Source of the DNA: Osedax fenrisi
Taxonomy: Eukaryota > Annelida > Polychaeta > Sabellida > Siboglinidae
Direction of reading: 5' to 3'
DNA length: 64,000 nucleotides
Assembly: GCA_964019155.1 (NCBI GenBank)
Contig: OZ025243.1
Coordinates: 88,346,945 to 88,410,944 of the forward strand
Shown here: in pieces, positions 46,736 through 61,500 of the stretch
Position numbering within the stretch: position 1 is the stretch's first letter
How the letters are laid out: the number at the start of each line of letters is the position of its first letter
The notes under the pieces: generated by a model
Seen by the model: the letters and a program-made list of their open reading frames with translations, nothing else
What the model was told of the DNA's origin: nothing
Databases searched by the model: none
Position numbers and translations under genes: made by a program

Positions 46736-47773
46736 TTGCGTAGTAGTTTAGTTGTGAATATACAAAGGAGTTATGTACAATTAAGTAAGTTCAATGGGGA
46801 AGATGATGTAGATGAATGGTTGAGAGATTTGGATGAGTGTATTAGTTTATTAGGTATAAAGGGAGCGGCCTCGTATGCATTATATCATGTCACCGGAGAT
46901 GCTAAACTGTATTTGTCAATGTTAGGGGTTAATCTAACTACAATAAAAGGAATTAAAGAGAGTTTGCAAGAAGGTTATCTGAGGATTAGAAATAGGAGTG
47001 CGATTATTTATGAGTTGATGGGTACTAAGCAGGGGTATAATGAGACTTCTATGGAGTTCTCAGATAAATTATTAAAATTAGGTATGGAATTAAAAAAAGT
47101 AGATAATCAGTGGAAGGAGATTGTTGTAGAGAGTCTTAGGATAAACCTAATTAATATAAGATTAAGGCAGGCTATGTGTAGTTTGGGGAAGGATATCTCA
47201 TTTAAGAAATTGAGGAAATATATTGATAATTTGGAGAAAGTATCGAATACGGATACATATGCGAGTTTTGGTGTTAAGGTAGGGAGTAGTCAACGTAATT
47301 GGCAGGATGGTCAGATTATATACAGAAATGTATCTTTATGGTCGTGTTGTCCAAGGACAAAGTATGGTAGAGGTCATGCAGATAACTATATTAGAGAGGT
47401 TCGGTGCTCTCGATGTAATATATTAGGTCATATAAGTAGTACTTGTAGAGTATATATAAAAGAGAAAACATCTATAAGTGGGTCAAAGGAAATTGTAGAT
47501 AGCCATCAGTTGATTGGTGAGTGTGTTAATAAAGTAGAATATAAAGAGGAGAGTAAAGTAGGATGCATAGAGGAGAATAAGATAGAATATTTGATTGATA
47601 CGAGTAGTCAAGTATCTATCATTCCATATAGTTTCTTAAATAAAATAGATAATATAAAAGTGGGAAAACCTTCTTCATGGTTAAAAATTAGAGTAGAAAA
47701 TAGTGAAAATGTAAATGATTCACGTGAAGAAAAGGTAGAGGCAGTCAGGAAATGGCCAGATATGGTAAAGTAA
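46736..47773 (+). CDS. gag: Gag-protease frame of gypsy-like element, fused to an RT tail
   Basis: A 345-codon frame open from TTG at 46736 (a TAA precedes it; the first in-frame ATG is about codon 62) to TAA at 47771. Residues 18-170 look like a retrotransposon Gag capsid: KFNGEDDVDEWLRDLDECI, YHVTGDAKLYL. Residues 224-237 are a CCHC zinc knuckle (CSRCNILGHISSTC) for RNA binding. Residues 285-300 resemble the retropepsin active site, but the DTG triad reads DTS. From about residue 330, EEKVEAVRKWPDM matches the end of a Ty3/gypsy RT connection region, so about a kilobase or more of protease and RT has been deleted with the frame kept. After the stop, FKTMTNPLQNF-like coding continues briefly. 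Gag would form particles that package element RNA. Lack of an ATG, the altered protease and missing polymerase argue that it is inactive alone, but the intact frame is notable among so many broken genes. Confidence 0.75.
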   Translation: MRSSLVVNIQRSYVQLSKFNGEDDVDEWLRDLDECISLLGIKGAASYALYHVTGDAKLYLSMLGVNLTTIKGIKESLQEGYLRIRNRSAIIYELMGTKQGYNETSMEFSDKLLKLGMELKKVDNQWKEIVVESLRINLINIRLRQAMCSLGKDISFKKLRKYIDNLEKVSNTDTYASFGVKVGSSQRNWQDGQIIYRNVSLWSCCPRTKYGRGHADNYIREVRCSRCNILGHISSTCRVYIKEKTSISGSKEIVDSHQLIGECVNKVEYKEESKVGCIEENKIEYLIDTSSQVSIIPYSFLNKIDNIKVGKPSSWLKIRVENSENVNDSREEKVEAVRKWPDMVK

Positions 47774-48004
47774 TTAAATAAGTTTTTTAGTGTATATGCT
47801 AGTATACTATAGTAAATTCATGATAGATTTTAAAACTATGACAAATCCATTACAAAATTTTATAGTAGATGTGATTAATTAAATGATGTACCGATCATAT
47901 ATGATAGATATACCCTATAGGGCAGTACACATATAAAACGTAGTGAGTGAAGTATATAATTTAAAATATTATAAATGTACATTTAAAAAATTAGAATGGG
48001 TATA

Positions 48005-48558
48005 TTTGGCAGACTAGCGTCTTATATATGGTTATATAGTTGTTTTTAATTTTATATTATATATTTTTAATTAGTTATTTTATTTAGTTGTGTATTATGT
48101 AATAATTATAAATGTTAATTTCATCTAGTGATTTTTGTGTTTTTAGTTAATGTTATTTAGGTTATTATATATTTGTAATTGGTTATATTTTTGTTTTCTT
48201 TTATGTAATAACAAAAAGTAGAAATGTTGATTTTATATATATTGATTTTTGTGTTTTTTATTTAGTGTTATTTAGTGTATAGAATTGGTTGGACCAATGA
48301 ACCGTCGCATAGAAATAATATAATCTGAATTATATTAGATTTAATAATATTATTTCAGTTTTAATTATACCTTTACACGTGGAGGTTTGTAAAACATTAT
48401 ATTATATGATTCCATATTGTAATTCTGTATATATGTTAAACAGATTTAGTGTATGGTTTTTTTGTTGATGATTTATAAATAAAATGTAAAGAGTAAATAC
48501 AACGTTCCTCCATCATTTTGAGTGGTGCTATATTGCAAACATTTAATTCGGCCACTCA
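48005..48558 (+). repeat. 3' LTR
   Basis: Starts at TTTGGCAGACTAGCGTCTTA (first bases degraded) and ends near GGCCACTCATTA. Compared with the 5' LTR it carries extra blocks at about 48060-48100 and 48388-48440. Confidence 0.8.
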
Positions 48559-48599
48559 TTATTATATATATACATTTAAACTGCATATGTGGCTCAATA

Positions 48600-48875
48600 T
48601 CTAAGGCGTCATACATACAAGTAGTAGGCCGTGGGCACCTTTCAGTAGGTTTATTACATTACAATAGGTCTTAAAAATATTATTTACGAAATATTATTTA
48701 GAAGTTATCGTATATAAATAAATTATCGGCTCTCGTTAAAACCATGGATGCCTTGATATGAAAGAAGCTTCAAAGGAACACTAGAGCGATATATGGTTAT
48801 AAGGAAATATTTCATATAAGTTCTTGGATGTGATGAAAGGATTCCTCCAAATAAAATAATAATAACAATATATAT
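48600..48875 (+). mobile_element. Possible LINE 3' end with AAT-type tail
   Basis: GC-richer, with GGATTCCTCCAAATAAAATA then ATAATAAC at 48839-48868. The ending is similar to GGATACCCTTAATAAAATAA at 5862. No confident coding. It precedes a TA array. Confidence 0.35.
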
Positions 48876-49182
48876 ATATATATATATATAAATATAATAA
48901 TATATATTATTATTTATATTATATTTTATTTAAATATGGTATATTTTATTACATCACTATTTTAATATAATACTACTTATTTAGAAATTTACGATAAAAA
49001 TCAGTGTATATCACAATGTAGTTTCTAAAATAGAAAACCGAATTCATCTAATTGGAGAAACATACATACATTATAATATGTCTGTACCTAGGCATTTTTG
49101 GAATTACGAAACAAAATTAGAAACAAAAGATCAAAAAATGTTATTGTACCTACGAAATTATGTAGATATTAATATGTATTTA

Positions 49183-49213
<31 letters not shown>

Positions 49214-49375
49214 CTTGTCATAGTATATTATTATATTATTATATAGTATATAAGTTGTGCATCTAAACGTTGACTGGTAATCTGATCGTTTCAAATGTGA
49301 TAACATATATTAATCAACAACATATTTAATATTTAAAAAATGATTTTATAAATATAAACTGGCAAATAGTATTAT
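48876..49375. other. AT-rich spacer
   Basis: TA arrays at about 48870-48890 and 49189-49213. A 62-codon plus frame at 49078 has no motif. Confidence 0.65.
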
Positions 49376-49377
49376 CG

Positions 49378-51530
49378 GAATGACAGATCCTTCTATATTT
49401 TATAATAATGTTATTAATATTTTAAATGATATAGTCAAAAAAAATTATACTTACCCCGTATAATCCTTGGCTAATTAATAAATTAAAGAATGCAATAAAA
49501 AAGAAAAATAAATTATTCAGTTTATATAAATCTACTAATTGCATGTCTATACTAAATAGATATAAAAATTTAAGAATAAAACAAGAAAAATATAACACCA
49601 TAAAAATAATTACTATAAGCAACTTTTTTCACATAATAAACAAGAAGACAATTGGAAAATAATTAATAAATTAATAAAAAGAAAATAAAATGAGTATCCA
49701 TCTATATTTATGTATAAGGATATTGAAATATATGATGAAATGTTCAATGCAATTATTTTAATAAGTATTTTGCAACAATAGGAAAAACCATTAATAATGC
49801 TATTGAAATTTCATCTGAAAAAAATAGTTTCAAACAATTTTTAACAAATTAAAAATTTATTACAAATTTTTTTTTTACCAATAACAAATAATGAAATTAT
49901 TAATGTAGCAGATGTAGTATGAAGCCTAAAAACTCAAAAGATATAAATAATTATAATATGTATTTAATAAAAGAAATTATATATGAAATATTGACTCCAC
50001 TTAATCATGTATTTAATTGATGCATTGATAAATAATAAATCAATATATCCGGATAATATGAAAGATGCAATAATTAAACCAATATATAAAAATAATAATA
50101 TCCAATTAATAACTAATTATATACCTATTTCTTTATAACCACAAATATTTCTTAAAATATTCGAAAAAATCATATATAATAGACTATCAAATTATATACA
50201 TAAAAATAATATAATTAATAATAATCAATATGGCTTCATACCAAACTCCAATACAACTTTATCATTAATATATATACAACATTTTATTTTTTTTAAATAC
50301 TAATAATAATAAAAAAGTAGCAACAATATTTTTAGATCTTGAAAAAGCTTTTGATGTCGTAGATCATAATATATTAATTGATAAATTAGAATCGTATGGA
50401 TTCAGAGGTAAAATGAAAACATTTTTAAAAAGTTATTTATATAAAACATATATTATTAGAAGAATAAATGATTCATTATCATTGAAGGATTGTGTAGAAT
50501 ATGGAGTACCCCAAGGATCAGTTCTTGGGCCTCTTTTTATATTATTTATTAATGATATGCCAACTATTTTGAAAGATGTAGTCAATATTACTCTAAACTT
50601 ATATGCAGATGATACATCACTTACAATATATGCAGACAATAATGAATTATTAACTAAATACTTACAATTGTATATAAATTAGTATATTGGTTCAATATCA
50701 AAAAAAAATTACTTTTTATGAATGCTAGAATATTAAAAGATATATATATTGGAAATTCTAAAATTGAAATTATAGGTAACTACACATTTCTAGGATTAAT
50801 TTTAGATCAACATATAACTTTTAAAAAACATATAGAATAACTAGCTAACAAATTATCATCTATAATATATTTTATGAAAAAAATTTCGTTTTTAAGTACT
50901 GAAAAAATGATTTTATTATATAACTCTTTTTTTTTATCTAATATTTCTTATGGAATAGAAATATGGGTAAATATCTATAAATCAAATATAAATATTATTA
51001 TGTTATTGCAAAAAAAAATTATCAGAATTATTAACAAAAAAATCTTAAATTTAAATCTATTACCTTTAATCAGATTATCAAATACATCTGAATTATTTAT
51101 TAGTAATAATATTCTAAAATTAAATGATCTGATGATGTTTAGAAATATTATATTAATTTATAAATTGCTAAATAAAAATTACAAAATTGATTTTAATGAA
51201 TATTTTAAATTAAATAAATGTAATGATAGATTCATTTTACCATTAATGAAAACTACATTATACCAAAATACAATATTCTTCAAAGGTATAAAGTATTATA
51301 ATGATATAATATTTGGTAATATTCTTAAAAAAATAAAATAACAAATATAAATCAATTGAAAAAAGTTATGAAATTGTTTTTCGTTAACCAATATAAAATA
51401 TAACACTGATATATATTTTAGAATTTATATGTTTAGTAATATTAAAAATAAATTATTTCCTCTAATATTATATTGTAAATTAAACAAATATTTTATAAAA
51501 CTATATTAAAAAATCAGTATTAAATATATG
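49378..51530 (+). mobile_element. Plus-strand LINE, RT partly intact, abutting the satellite
   Basis: Coding traces begin with a linker (PSIFYNNVINILNDIVKKN, 49390-49446), pass through degraded fingers (NQYGFIPNSNTTLSLIYI-like, 50224-50280) to a clean palm and C-terminus, and a short 3' UTR ends within 20 bp of the satellite. It is 5'-truncated, without EN. Confidence 0.75.
50290..51341 (+). pseudogene. Jockey/CR1-like reverse transcriptase
   Basis: TIFLDLEKAFDVVDHNILID (50325-50385) gives the first catalytic Asp. The 50413-50682 frame continues with YGVPQGSVLGPLFILFIND and LYADDTSLTIYADN, so both palm motifs, including YADD, are intact. After stops at about 50680-50840 come TFLGLILDQHITFKKHI-like coding and a 155-codon frame (50874-51341). 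This last frame encodes the thumb and C-terminus: LLYNSFFLSNISYGIEIW, then KKIIRIINKK. The motif set is close to the RT of the minus-strand LINE at 6440-8560. Stops between palm and thumb make it inactive, but it is one of the best preserved palms in the window. Confidence 0.8.
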
Positions 51531-51537
51531 TTACCTA

Positions 51538-51606
51538 GTTATGTACTATAGTTATGTACATTAGTTATGTACTATAGTGCTGTACTATAGTGCTGTACTA
51601 TAGTAC
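51538..51606 (-). repeat. Inverted first satellite units and palindromic switch point
   Basis: The first units read GTTATGTACTATA, GTTATGTACATTA, GTTATGTACTATA, GTGCTGTACTATA (twice). These are reverse complements of the main monomers. Orientation flips at the perfect palindrome GTACTATAGTAC (51595-51606). Confidence 0.9.
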
Positions 51607-54600
51607 ATAACTATAGTACATAACTATAGTACAGCACTATAGTACAGCACTATAGTACATAACTATAGTACATAACTATAGTACAGCACTATAGTACATA
51701 ACTATAGTACATCACTATAGTACAGCATTATAGTACATAACTATAGTACAGCACTATAGTACATAACTATAGTACATCACTATAGTACAGCATTATAGTA
51801 CATAACTATAGGACAGCACTATAGTACATAACTATAGTACATCACTATAGTACAGCACTATAGTACAGCACTATAGTACAGCACTATAGTATATCTCTAT
51901 AGTACAGCATTATAGTACAGCACTATAGTACATCTCTATAGTACAGCATTATAGTACATAACTATAGTACATCACTATAGTACAGCATTATAGTACATAA
52001 CTATAGTACAGCACTATAGTACATAACTATAGTACATCACTATAGTACAGCAATATAGTACAGCACTATAGTAGAGCATTATAGTACATAACTATAGTAC
52101 AGCACTATAGTACATAACTATAGTACATCACTATAGTACAGCATTATAGTACATAACTATAGTACAGCACAATAGTACATAACTATAGTACATCACTATA
52201 GTACAGCATTATAGTACATAACTATAGTACAGCACTATAGTACATAACTATAGTACATCACTATAGTACAGCACTATAGTACAGCACTATAGTACAGCAC
52301 TATAGTACATCACTATAGTACAGCACTATAGTACATAACTATAGTACATCACTATAGTACAGCATTATAGTACATAACTATAGTACATCACTATAGTACA
52401 TAACTATAGTACATCACTATAGTACAGCATTATAGTACATAACTATAGTACAGCACTATAGTACATAACTATAGTACATCACTATAGTACAGCACTATAG
52501 TACAGCACTATAGTACATCACTATAGTACAGTACTATAGTACATAACTATAGTACATAACTATAGTACATAACTATAGTACAGCACTATAGTACATCACT
52601 ATAGTACAGCATTATAGTACATAACTATAGTACAGCATTATAGTACAGCATTATAGTACAGCACTATAGTACAGCACTATAGTATAGCATTATAGTACAT
52701 AACTATAGTACAGCACTATATTACAGCACTATAGTACATCATTATAGTACATAACTATAGTACAGCACTATAGTACAGCACTATATTACATCACTATAGT
52801 ACAGCATTATAGTACATCACTATAGTACAGAATTATAGTACAGCACTATAGTACAGCATTATAGTACATAACTATAGTACAGCACTATAGTACAGCACTA
52901 TAGTACAGCACTATAGTACATCACTATAGTACAGCATTATAGTACAGCATTATAGTACAGCACTATATTACAGCACTATAGTACAGCACTATAGTATAGC
53001 ACTATAGTACAGCACTATAGTACATCTCTATAGTACAGAATTATAGTACAGCACTATAGTACAGCATTATAGTACATAACTATAGTACAGCACTATAGTA
53101 CAGCACTATAGTACACCACTATAGTACAGCATTATAGTACAGCATTATAGTACAGCACTATAGTACAGCACTATAGTACAGCACTATAGTATAGCACTAT
53201 AGTACAGCACTATAGTACATCTCTATAGTACAGAATTATAGTACATAACTATAGTACAGCACTATAGTACAGCACTATAGTACATCACTATAGTACAGCA
53301 CTATAGTACAGCACTATAGTAAATAACTATAGTACAGCACTATAGTACAGCACTATAGTACAGCACTATAGTACATAACTATAGTACAGCACTATAGTAC
53401 AGCACTATATTACAGCACTATAGTACATAACTATAGTACAGCACTATAGTACATCACTATAGTACATAACTATAGTACAGCACTATAGTACAGCACTATA
53501 GTACAGCACTATAGTACATAACTATAGTACATAACTATAGTACAGCATTATAGTACAGCACTATAGTACAGCACTATAGTACAGCACTATAGTATAGCAC
53601 TATAGTACAGCACTATAGTACATCTCTATAGTACAGAATTATAGTACAGCACTATAGTACAGCATTATAGTACATAACTATAGTACAGCACTATAGTACA
53701 GCACTATAGTACAGCACTATAGTACAGCACTATAGTACAGCACTATAGTACAGCACTATAGTACAGCACTATAGTACAGCATTATAGTACATCACTATAG
53801 TACAGCACTATAGTACAGCACTATAGTACAGCACTATAGTACAGCACTATAGTACATAACTATAGTACAGCACTATAGTACAGCACTATATTACAGCACT
53901 ATAGTACATAACTATAGTACAGCACTATAGTACATAACTATAGTACATAACTATAGTACAGCACTATAGTACAGCACTATAGTACATCACTATAGTATAT
54001 AACTATAGTACAGCACTATAGTACAGCACTATAGTACAGCACTATAGTACATAACTATAGTACAGCACTATAGTACATAACTATAGTACATAACTATAGT
54101 ACAGCACTATAGTACATAACTATAGTACATAACTATAGTACAGCACTATAGTACAGCACTATAGTACATCTCTATAGTACAGCATTATAGTACATAACTA
54201 TAGTACAGCACTATAGTACAGCACTATAGTACAGACCTATAGTACAGCACTATAGTACAGCACTATAGTATATCTCTATAGTACAGCACTATAGTACATA
54301 ACTATAGTACAGCATTATAGTACATCTCTATAGTACAGCACTATAGTACATAACTATAGTACAGCACTATAGTACAGCATTATAGTACAGCACTATAGTA
54401 CAGCACTATAGTACATAACTATAGTACATCACTATAGTACATAACTATAGTACATCACTATTGTACAGCACTATAGTACATCACTATAGTACAGCACTAT
54501 AGTACAGCATTATAGTACAGCACTATAGTACATCACTATAGTACATAACTATAGTACATCACTATTGTACAGCACTATAGTACAGACCTATAGTACAGCA

Positions 54601-55582
54601 CTATAGTACAGCACTATAGTATATCTCTATAGTACAGCACTATAGTACATAACTATAGTACAGCATTATAGTACATCTCTATAGTACAGCACTATAGTAC
54701 ATAACTATAGTACAGCACTATAGTACAGCATTATAGTACAGCACTATAGTACAGCACTATAGTACATAACTATAGTACAACACTATAGTATATCTCTATA
54801 GTACAGCATTATAGTACAGCACTATAGTACATCTCTATAGTACAGCATTATAGTACATAACTATAGTACAGCACTATAGTACATAACTATAGTACATAAC
54901 TATAGTACAGTACTATAGTACATCACTATAGTACAGCACTTTAGTACAGCACTATAGTACATCACTATAGTACATAACTATAGTACAGCACTATAGTACA
55001 TAACTATAGTACAGCACTATAGTACATCACTATAGTACAGCACTATAGTACATCACTATATTACATAACTATAGTACAGCACTATAGTACATAACTATAG
55101 TACAGCACTATAGTACATCACTATAGTACATAACTATAGTACATCACTATAGTACATCACTATAGTACAGCACTATAGTACAGCACTATAGTACAGCACT
55201 ATAGTACATCACTATAGTACAGCACTATAGTACATAACTATAGTACAGCACTATAGTACATAACTATAGTACAGCACTATAGTACAGCACTATAGTACAG
55301 CACTATAGTACATCACTATAGTACAGCACTATAGTACATAACTATAGTACATAACTATAGTACAGTACTATAGTACAGTACTATAGTACAGCACTATAGT
55401 ACATCACTATAGTACAGCACTATAATACAGCACTATAGTACATAACTATAGTACAGTACTATAGTACATAACTATAGTACATAACTATAGTACATAACTA
55501 TAGTACAGCACTATAGTACATAACTATAGTACATAACTATAGTACAGCACTATAGTACATAACTATAGTACATAACTATAGT

Positions 55583-58500
55583 ACATACCTATAGTACAGT
55601 ACTATAGTACATCACTATAGTACAGCACTTTAGTACAGCACTATAGTACATCACTATACTACAGCACTATAGTACATAACTTAGTACAGTACTATAGTAC
55701 ATAACTATAGTACAGCACTTTAGTACATCACTATAGTACATCACTATACTACAGCACTATAGTACATAACTATAGTACAGCACTATAGTACATAACTATA
55801 GTACATAACTATAGTACATAACTATAGTACAGCACTATAGTACATAACTATAGTACAGCACTATAGTACAGCACTATAGTAAAGTACTATAGTACATCAC
55901 TATACTACAGCACTATAGTACATCACTATAGTACATAACTATAGTACAGCACTATAGTACATAACTATAGTACATAACTATAGTACATAACTATAGTACA
56001 GCACTATAGTACATAACTATAGTACATAACTATAGTACAGCTCTATAGTACAGCACTATAATATAGCACTATAGTACATAACTATAGTACAGTACTATAG
56101 TACATAACTATAGTACATAACTATAGTACATAACTATAGTACAGCACTATAGTACATAACTATAGTACATAACTATAGTACAGCACTATAGTACATAACT
56201 ATAGTACATAACTATAGTACATAACTATAGTACAGTACTATAGTACAGCACTATAGTACAGCACTTTAGTACAGCACTATAGTACATCACTATACTACAG
56301 CACTATAGTACATAACTATAGTACAGTACTATAGTACATAACTATAGTACATAACTATAGTACATAACTATAGTACAGAATTATAGTACAGCACTATAGT
56401 ACAACATTATAGTACATAACTATAGTACAGCACTATAGTACAGCACTATAGTACACCACTATAGTACAGCATTATAGTACAGCATTATAGTACAGCACTA
56501 TAGTACAGCACTATAGTACAGCACTATAGTATAGCACTATAGTACAGCACTATAGTACATCTCTATAGTACAGAATTATAGTACATAACTATAGTACAGC
56601 ACTATAGTACAGCACTATAGTACATCACTATAGTACAGCACTATAGTACAGCACTATAGTAAATAACTATAGTACAGCACTATAGTACAGCACTATAGTA
56701 CAGCACTATAGTACATAACTATAGTACAGCACTATAGTACAGCACTATATTACAGCACTATAGTACATAACTATAGTACAGCACTATAGTACATCACTAT
56801 TGTACATAACTATAGTACATCACTATAGTACAGCACTATAGTACAGCACTATAGTACATAACTATAGTACATAACTATAGTACAGCATTATAGTACAGCA
56901 CTATAGTACAGCACTATAGTACAGCACTATAGTATAGCACTATAGTACAGCACTATAGTACATCTCTATAGTACAGAATTATAGTACAGCACTATAGTAC
57001 AGCATTATAGTACATAACTATAGTACAGCACTATAGTACAGCACTATAGTACAGCACTATAGTACAGCACTATAGTACAGCACTATAGTACAGCACTATA
57101 GTACAGCATTATAGTACATCACTATAGTACAGCACTATAGTACAGCACTATAGTACAGCACTATAGTACAGCACTATAGTACATAACTATAGTACAGCAC
57201 TATAGTACAGCACTATATTACAGCACTATAGTACATAACTATAGTACAGCACTATAGTACATAACTATAGTACATAACTATAGTACAGCACTATAGTACA
57301 GCACTATAGTACAGCACTATAGTATATAACTATAGTACAGCACTATAGTACAGCACTATAGTACAGCACTATAGTACATAACTATAGTACAGCACTATAG
57401 TACATAACTATAGTACATAACTATAGTACAGCACTATAGTACATAACTATAGTACATAACTATAGTACAGCACTATAGTACAGCACTATAGTACATCTCT
57501 ATAGTACAGCATTATAGTACATAACTATAGTACAGCACTATAGTACATAACTATAGTACAGCACTATAGTACAGCATTATAGTACAGCACTATAGTACAG
57601 CACTATAGTACATAACTATAGTACATCACTATAGTACATAACTATAGTACATCACTATTGTACAGCACTATAGTACATCACTATAGTACAGCACTATAGT
57701 ACAGCATTATAGTACAGCACTATAGTACATCACTATAGTACATAACTATAGTACATCACTATTGTACAGCACTATAGTACAGACCTATAGTACAGCACTA
57801 TAGTACAGCACTATAGTATATCTCTATAGTACAGCACTATAGTACATAACTATAGTACAGCATTATAGTACATCTCTATAGTACAGCACTATAGTACATA
57901 ACTATAGTACAGCACTATAGTACAGCATTATAGTACAGCACTATAGTACAGCACTATAGTACATAACTATAGTACAACACTATAGTACAGCATTATAGTA
58001 CATCTCTATAGTACAGCACTATAGTACATAACTATAGTACAGCACTATAGTACAGCATTATAGTACAGCACTATAGTACAGCACTATAGTACATAACTAT
58101 AGTACAACACTATAGTATATCTCTATAGTACAGCATTATAGTACAGCACTATAGTACATCTCTATAGTACAGCATTATAGTACATAACTATAGTACAGCA
58201 CTATAGTACATAACTATAGTACATAACTATAGTACAGTACTATAGTACATCACTATAGTACAGCACTTTAGTACAGCACTATAGTACATCACTATAGTAC
58301 ATAACTATAGTACAGCACTATAGTACATAACTATAGTACAGCACTATAGTACATCACTATAGTACAGCACTATAGTACATCACTATAGTACATAACTATA
58401 GTACATAACTATAGTACAGCACTATAGTACATAACTATAGTACATAACTATAGTACATACCTATAGTACAGTACTATAGTACATCACTATAGTACAGCAC

Positions 58501-61500
58501 TTTAGTACAGCACTATAGTACATCACTATACTACAGCACTATAGTACATAACTTAGTACAGTACTATAGTACATAACTATAGTACAGCACTTTAGTACAT
58601 CACTATAGTACATCACTATACTACAGCACTATAGTACATAACTATAGTACAGCACTATAGTACATAACTATAGTACATAACTATAGTACATAACTATAGT
58701 ACAGCACTATAGTACATAACTATAGTACAGCACTATAGTACAGCACTATAGTAAAGTACTATAGTACATCACTATACTACAGCACTATAGTACATCACTA
58801 TAGTACATAACTATAGTACAGCACTATAGTACATAACTATAGTACATAACTATAGTACATAACTATAGTACAGCACTATAGTACATAACTATAGTACATA
58901 ACTATAGTACAGCTCTATAGTACAGCACTATAATATAGCACTATAGTACATAACTATAGTACAGTACTATAGTACATAACTATAGTACATAACTATAGTA
59001 CATAACTATAGTACAGCACTATAGTACATAACTATAGTACATAACTATAGTACAGCACTATAGTACATAACTATAGTACATAACTATAGTACATAACTAT
59101 AGTACAGTACTATAGTACAGCACTATAGTACAGCACTTTAGTACAGCACTATAGTACATCACTATACTACAGCACTATAGTACATAACTATAGTACAGTA
59201 CTATAGTACATAACTATAGTACATAACTATAGTACATAACTATAGTACAGAATTATAGTACAGCACTATAGTACAACATTATAGTACATAACTATAGTAC
59301 AGCACTATAGTACAGCACTATAGTACACCACTATAGTACAGCATTATAGTACAGCATTATAGTACAGCACTATAGTACAGCACTATAGTACAGCACTATA
59401 GTATAGCACTATAGTACAGCACTATAGTACATCTCTATAGTACAGAATTATAGTACATAACTATAGTACAGCACTATAGTACAGCACTATAGTACATCAC
59501 TATAGTACAGCACTATAGTACAGCACTATAGTAAATAACTATAGTACAGCACTATAGTACAGCACTATAGTACAGCACTATAGTACATAACTATAGTACA
59601 GCACTATAGTACAGCACTATATTACAGCACTATAGTACATAACTATAGTACAGCACTATAGTACATCACTATTGTACATAACTATAGTACATCACTATAG
59701 TACAGCACTATAGTACAGCACTATAGTACATAACTATAGTACATAACTATAGTACAGCATTATAGTACAGCACTATAGTACAGCACTATAGTACAGCACT
59801 ATAGTATAGCACTATAGTACAGCACTATAGTACATCTCTATAGTACAGAATTATAGTACAGCACTATAGTACAGCATTATAGTACATAACTATAGTACAG
59901 CACTATAGTACAGCACTATAGTACAGCACTATAGTACAGCACTATAGTACAGCACTATAGTACAGCACTATAGTACAGCATTATAGTACATCACTATAGT
60001 ACAGCACTATAGTACAGCACTATAGTACAGCACTATAGTACAGCACTATAGTACATAACTATAGTACAGCACTATAGTACAGCACTATATTACAGCACTA
60101 TAGTACATAACTATAGTACAGCACTATAGTACATAACTATAGTACATAACTATAGTACAGCACTATAGTACAGCACTATAGTACAGCACTATAGTATATA
60201 ACTATAGTACAGCACTATAGTACAGCACTATAGTACAGCACTATAGTACATAACTATAGTACAGCACTATAGTACATAACTATAGTACATAACTATAGTA
60301 CAGCACTATAGTACATAACTATAGTACATAACTATAGTACAGCACTATAGTACAGCACTATAGTACATCTCTATAGTACAGCATTATAGTACATAACTAT
60401 AGTACAGCACTATAGTACATAACTATAGTACAGCACTATAGTACAGCATTATAGTACAGCACTATAGTACAGCACTATAGTACATAACTATAGTACATCA
60501 CTATAGTACATAACTATAGTACATCACTATTGTACAGCACTATAGTACATCACTATAGTACAGCACTATAGTACAGCATTATAGTACAGCACTATAGTAC
60601 ATCACTATAGTACATAACTATAGTACATCACTATTGTACAGCACTATAGTACAGACCTATAGTACAGCACTATAGTACAGCACTATAGTATATCTCTATA
60701 GTACAGCACTATAGTACATAACTATAGTACAGCATTATAGTACATCTCTATAGTACAGCACTATAGTACATAACTATAGTACAGCACTATAGTACAGCAT
60801 TATAGTACAGCACTATAGTACAGCACTATAGTACATAACTATAGTACAACACTATAGTACAGCATTATAGTACATCTCTATAGTACAGCACTATAGTACA
60901 TAACTATAGTACAGCACTATAGTACAGCATTATAGTACAGCACTATAGTACAGCACTATAGTACATAACTATAGTACAACACTATAGTATATCTCTATAG
61001 TACAGCATTATAGTACAGCACTATAGTACATCTCTATAGTACAGCATTATAGTACATAACTATAGTACAGCACTATAGTACATAACTATAGTACATAACT
61101 ATAGTACAGTACTATAGTACATCACTATAGTACAGCACTTTAGTACAGCACTATAGTACATCACTATAGTACATAACTATAGTACAGCACTATAGTACAT
61201 AACTATAGTACAGCACTATAGTACATCACTATAGTACAGCACTATAGTACATCACTATAGTACATAACTATAGTACAGCACTATAGTACATAACTATAGT
61301 ACAGCACTATAGTACATAACTATAGTACATAACTATAGTACATCACTATAGTACATCACTATAGTACAGCACTATAGTACAGCACTATAGTACAGCACTA
61401 TAGTACATCACTATAGTACAGCACTATAGTACATAACTATAGTACAGCACTATAGTACATAACTATAGTACAGCACTATAGTACATCACTATAGTACAGC

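Larger units (their letters stand above)
45933..48558 (+). mobile_element. Internally deleted Ty3/gypsy-like LTR retrotransposon
   Basis: Two direct long repeats (about 45933-46402 and 48005-48558) flank a gag-protease frame. The internal region is only about 1.6 kb, while an intact element would need several kilobases for RT, RNase H and integrase. Just after the 5' LTR, TTTGGTGACATCGGCGG is a plausible primer-binding region. A stretch of about 100 bp after the frame still shows decayed RT-end peptides. The element is therefore non-autonomous. The two LTRs differ by indels as well as substitutions, so the insertion is not recent. Confidence 0.85.

Noticed and set aside
46736..47773. Calling the Gag frame a domesticated host gene
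   Set aside because: Flanking LTRs, protease and RT remnants mark it as a retrotransposon. Without selection or expression data, domestication cannot be claimed.
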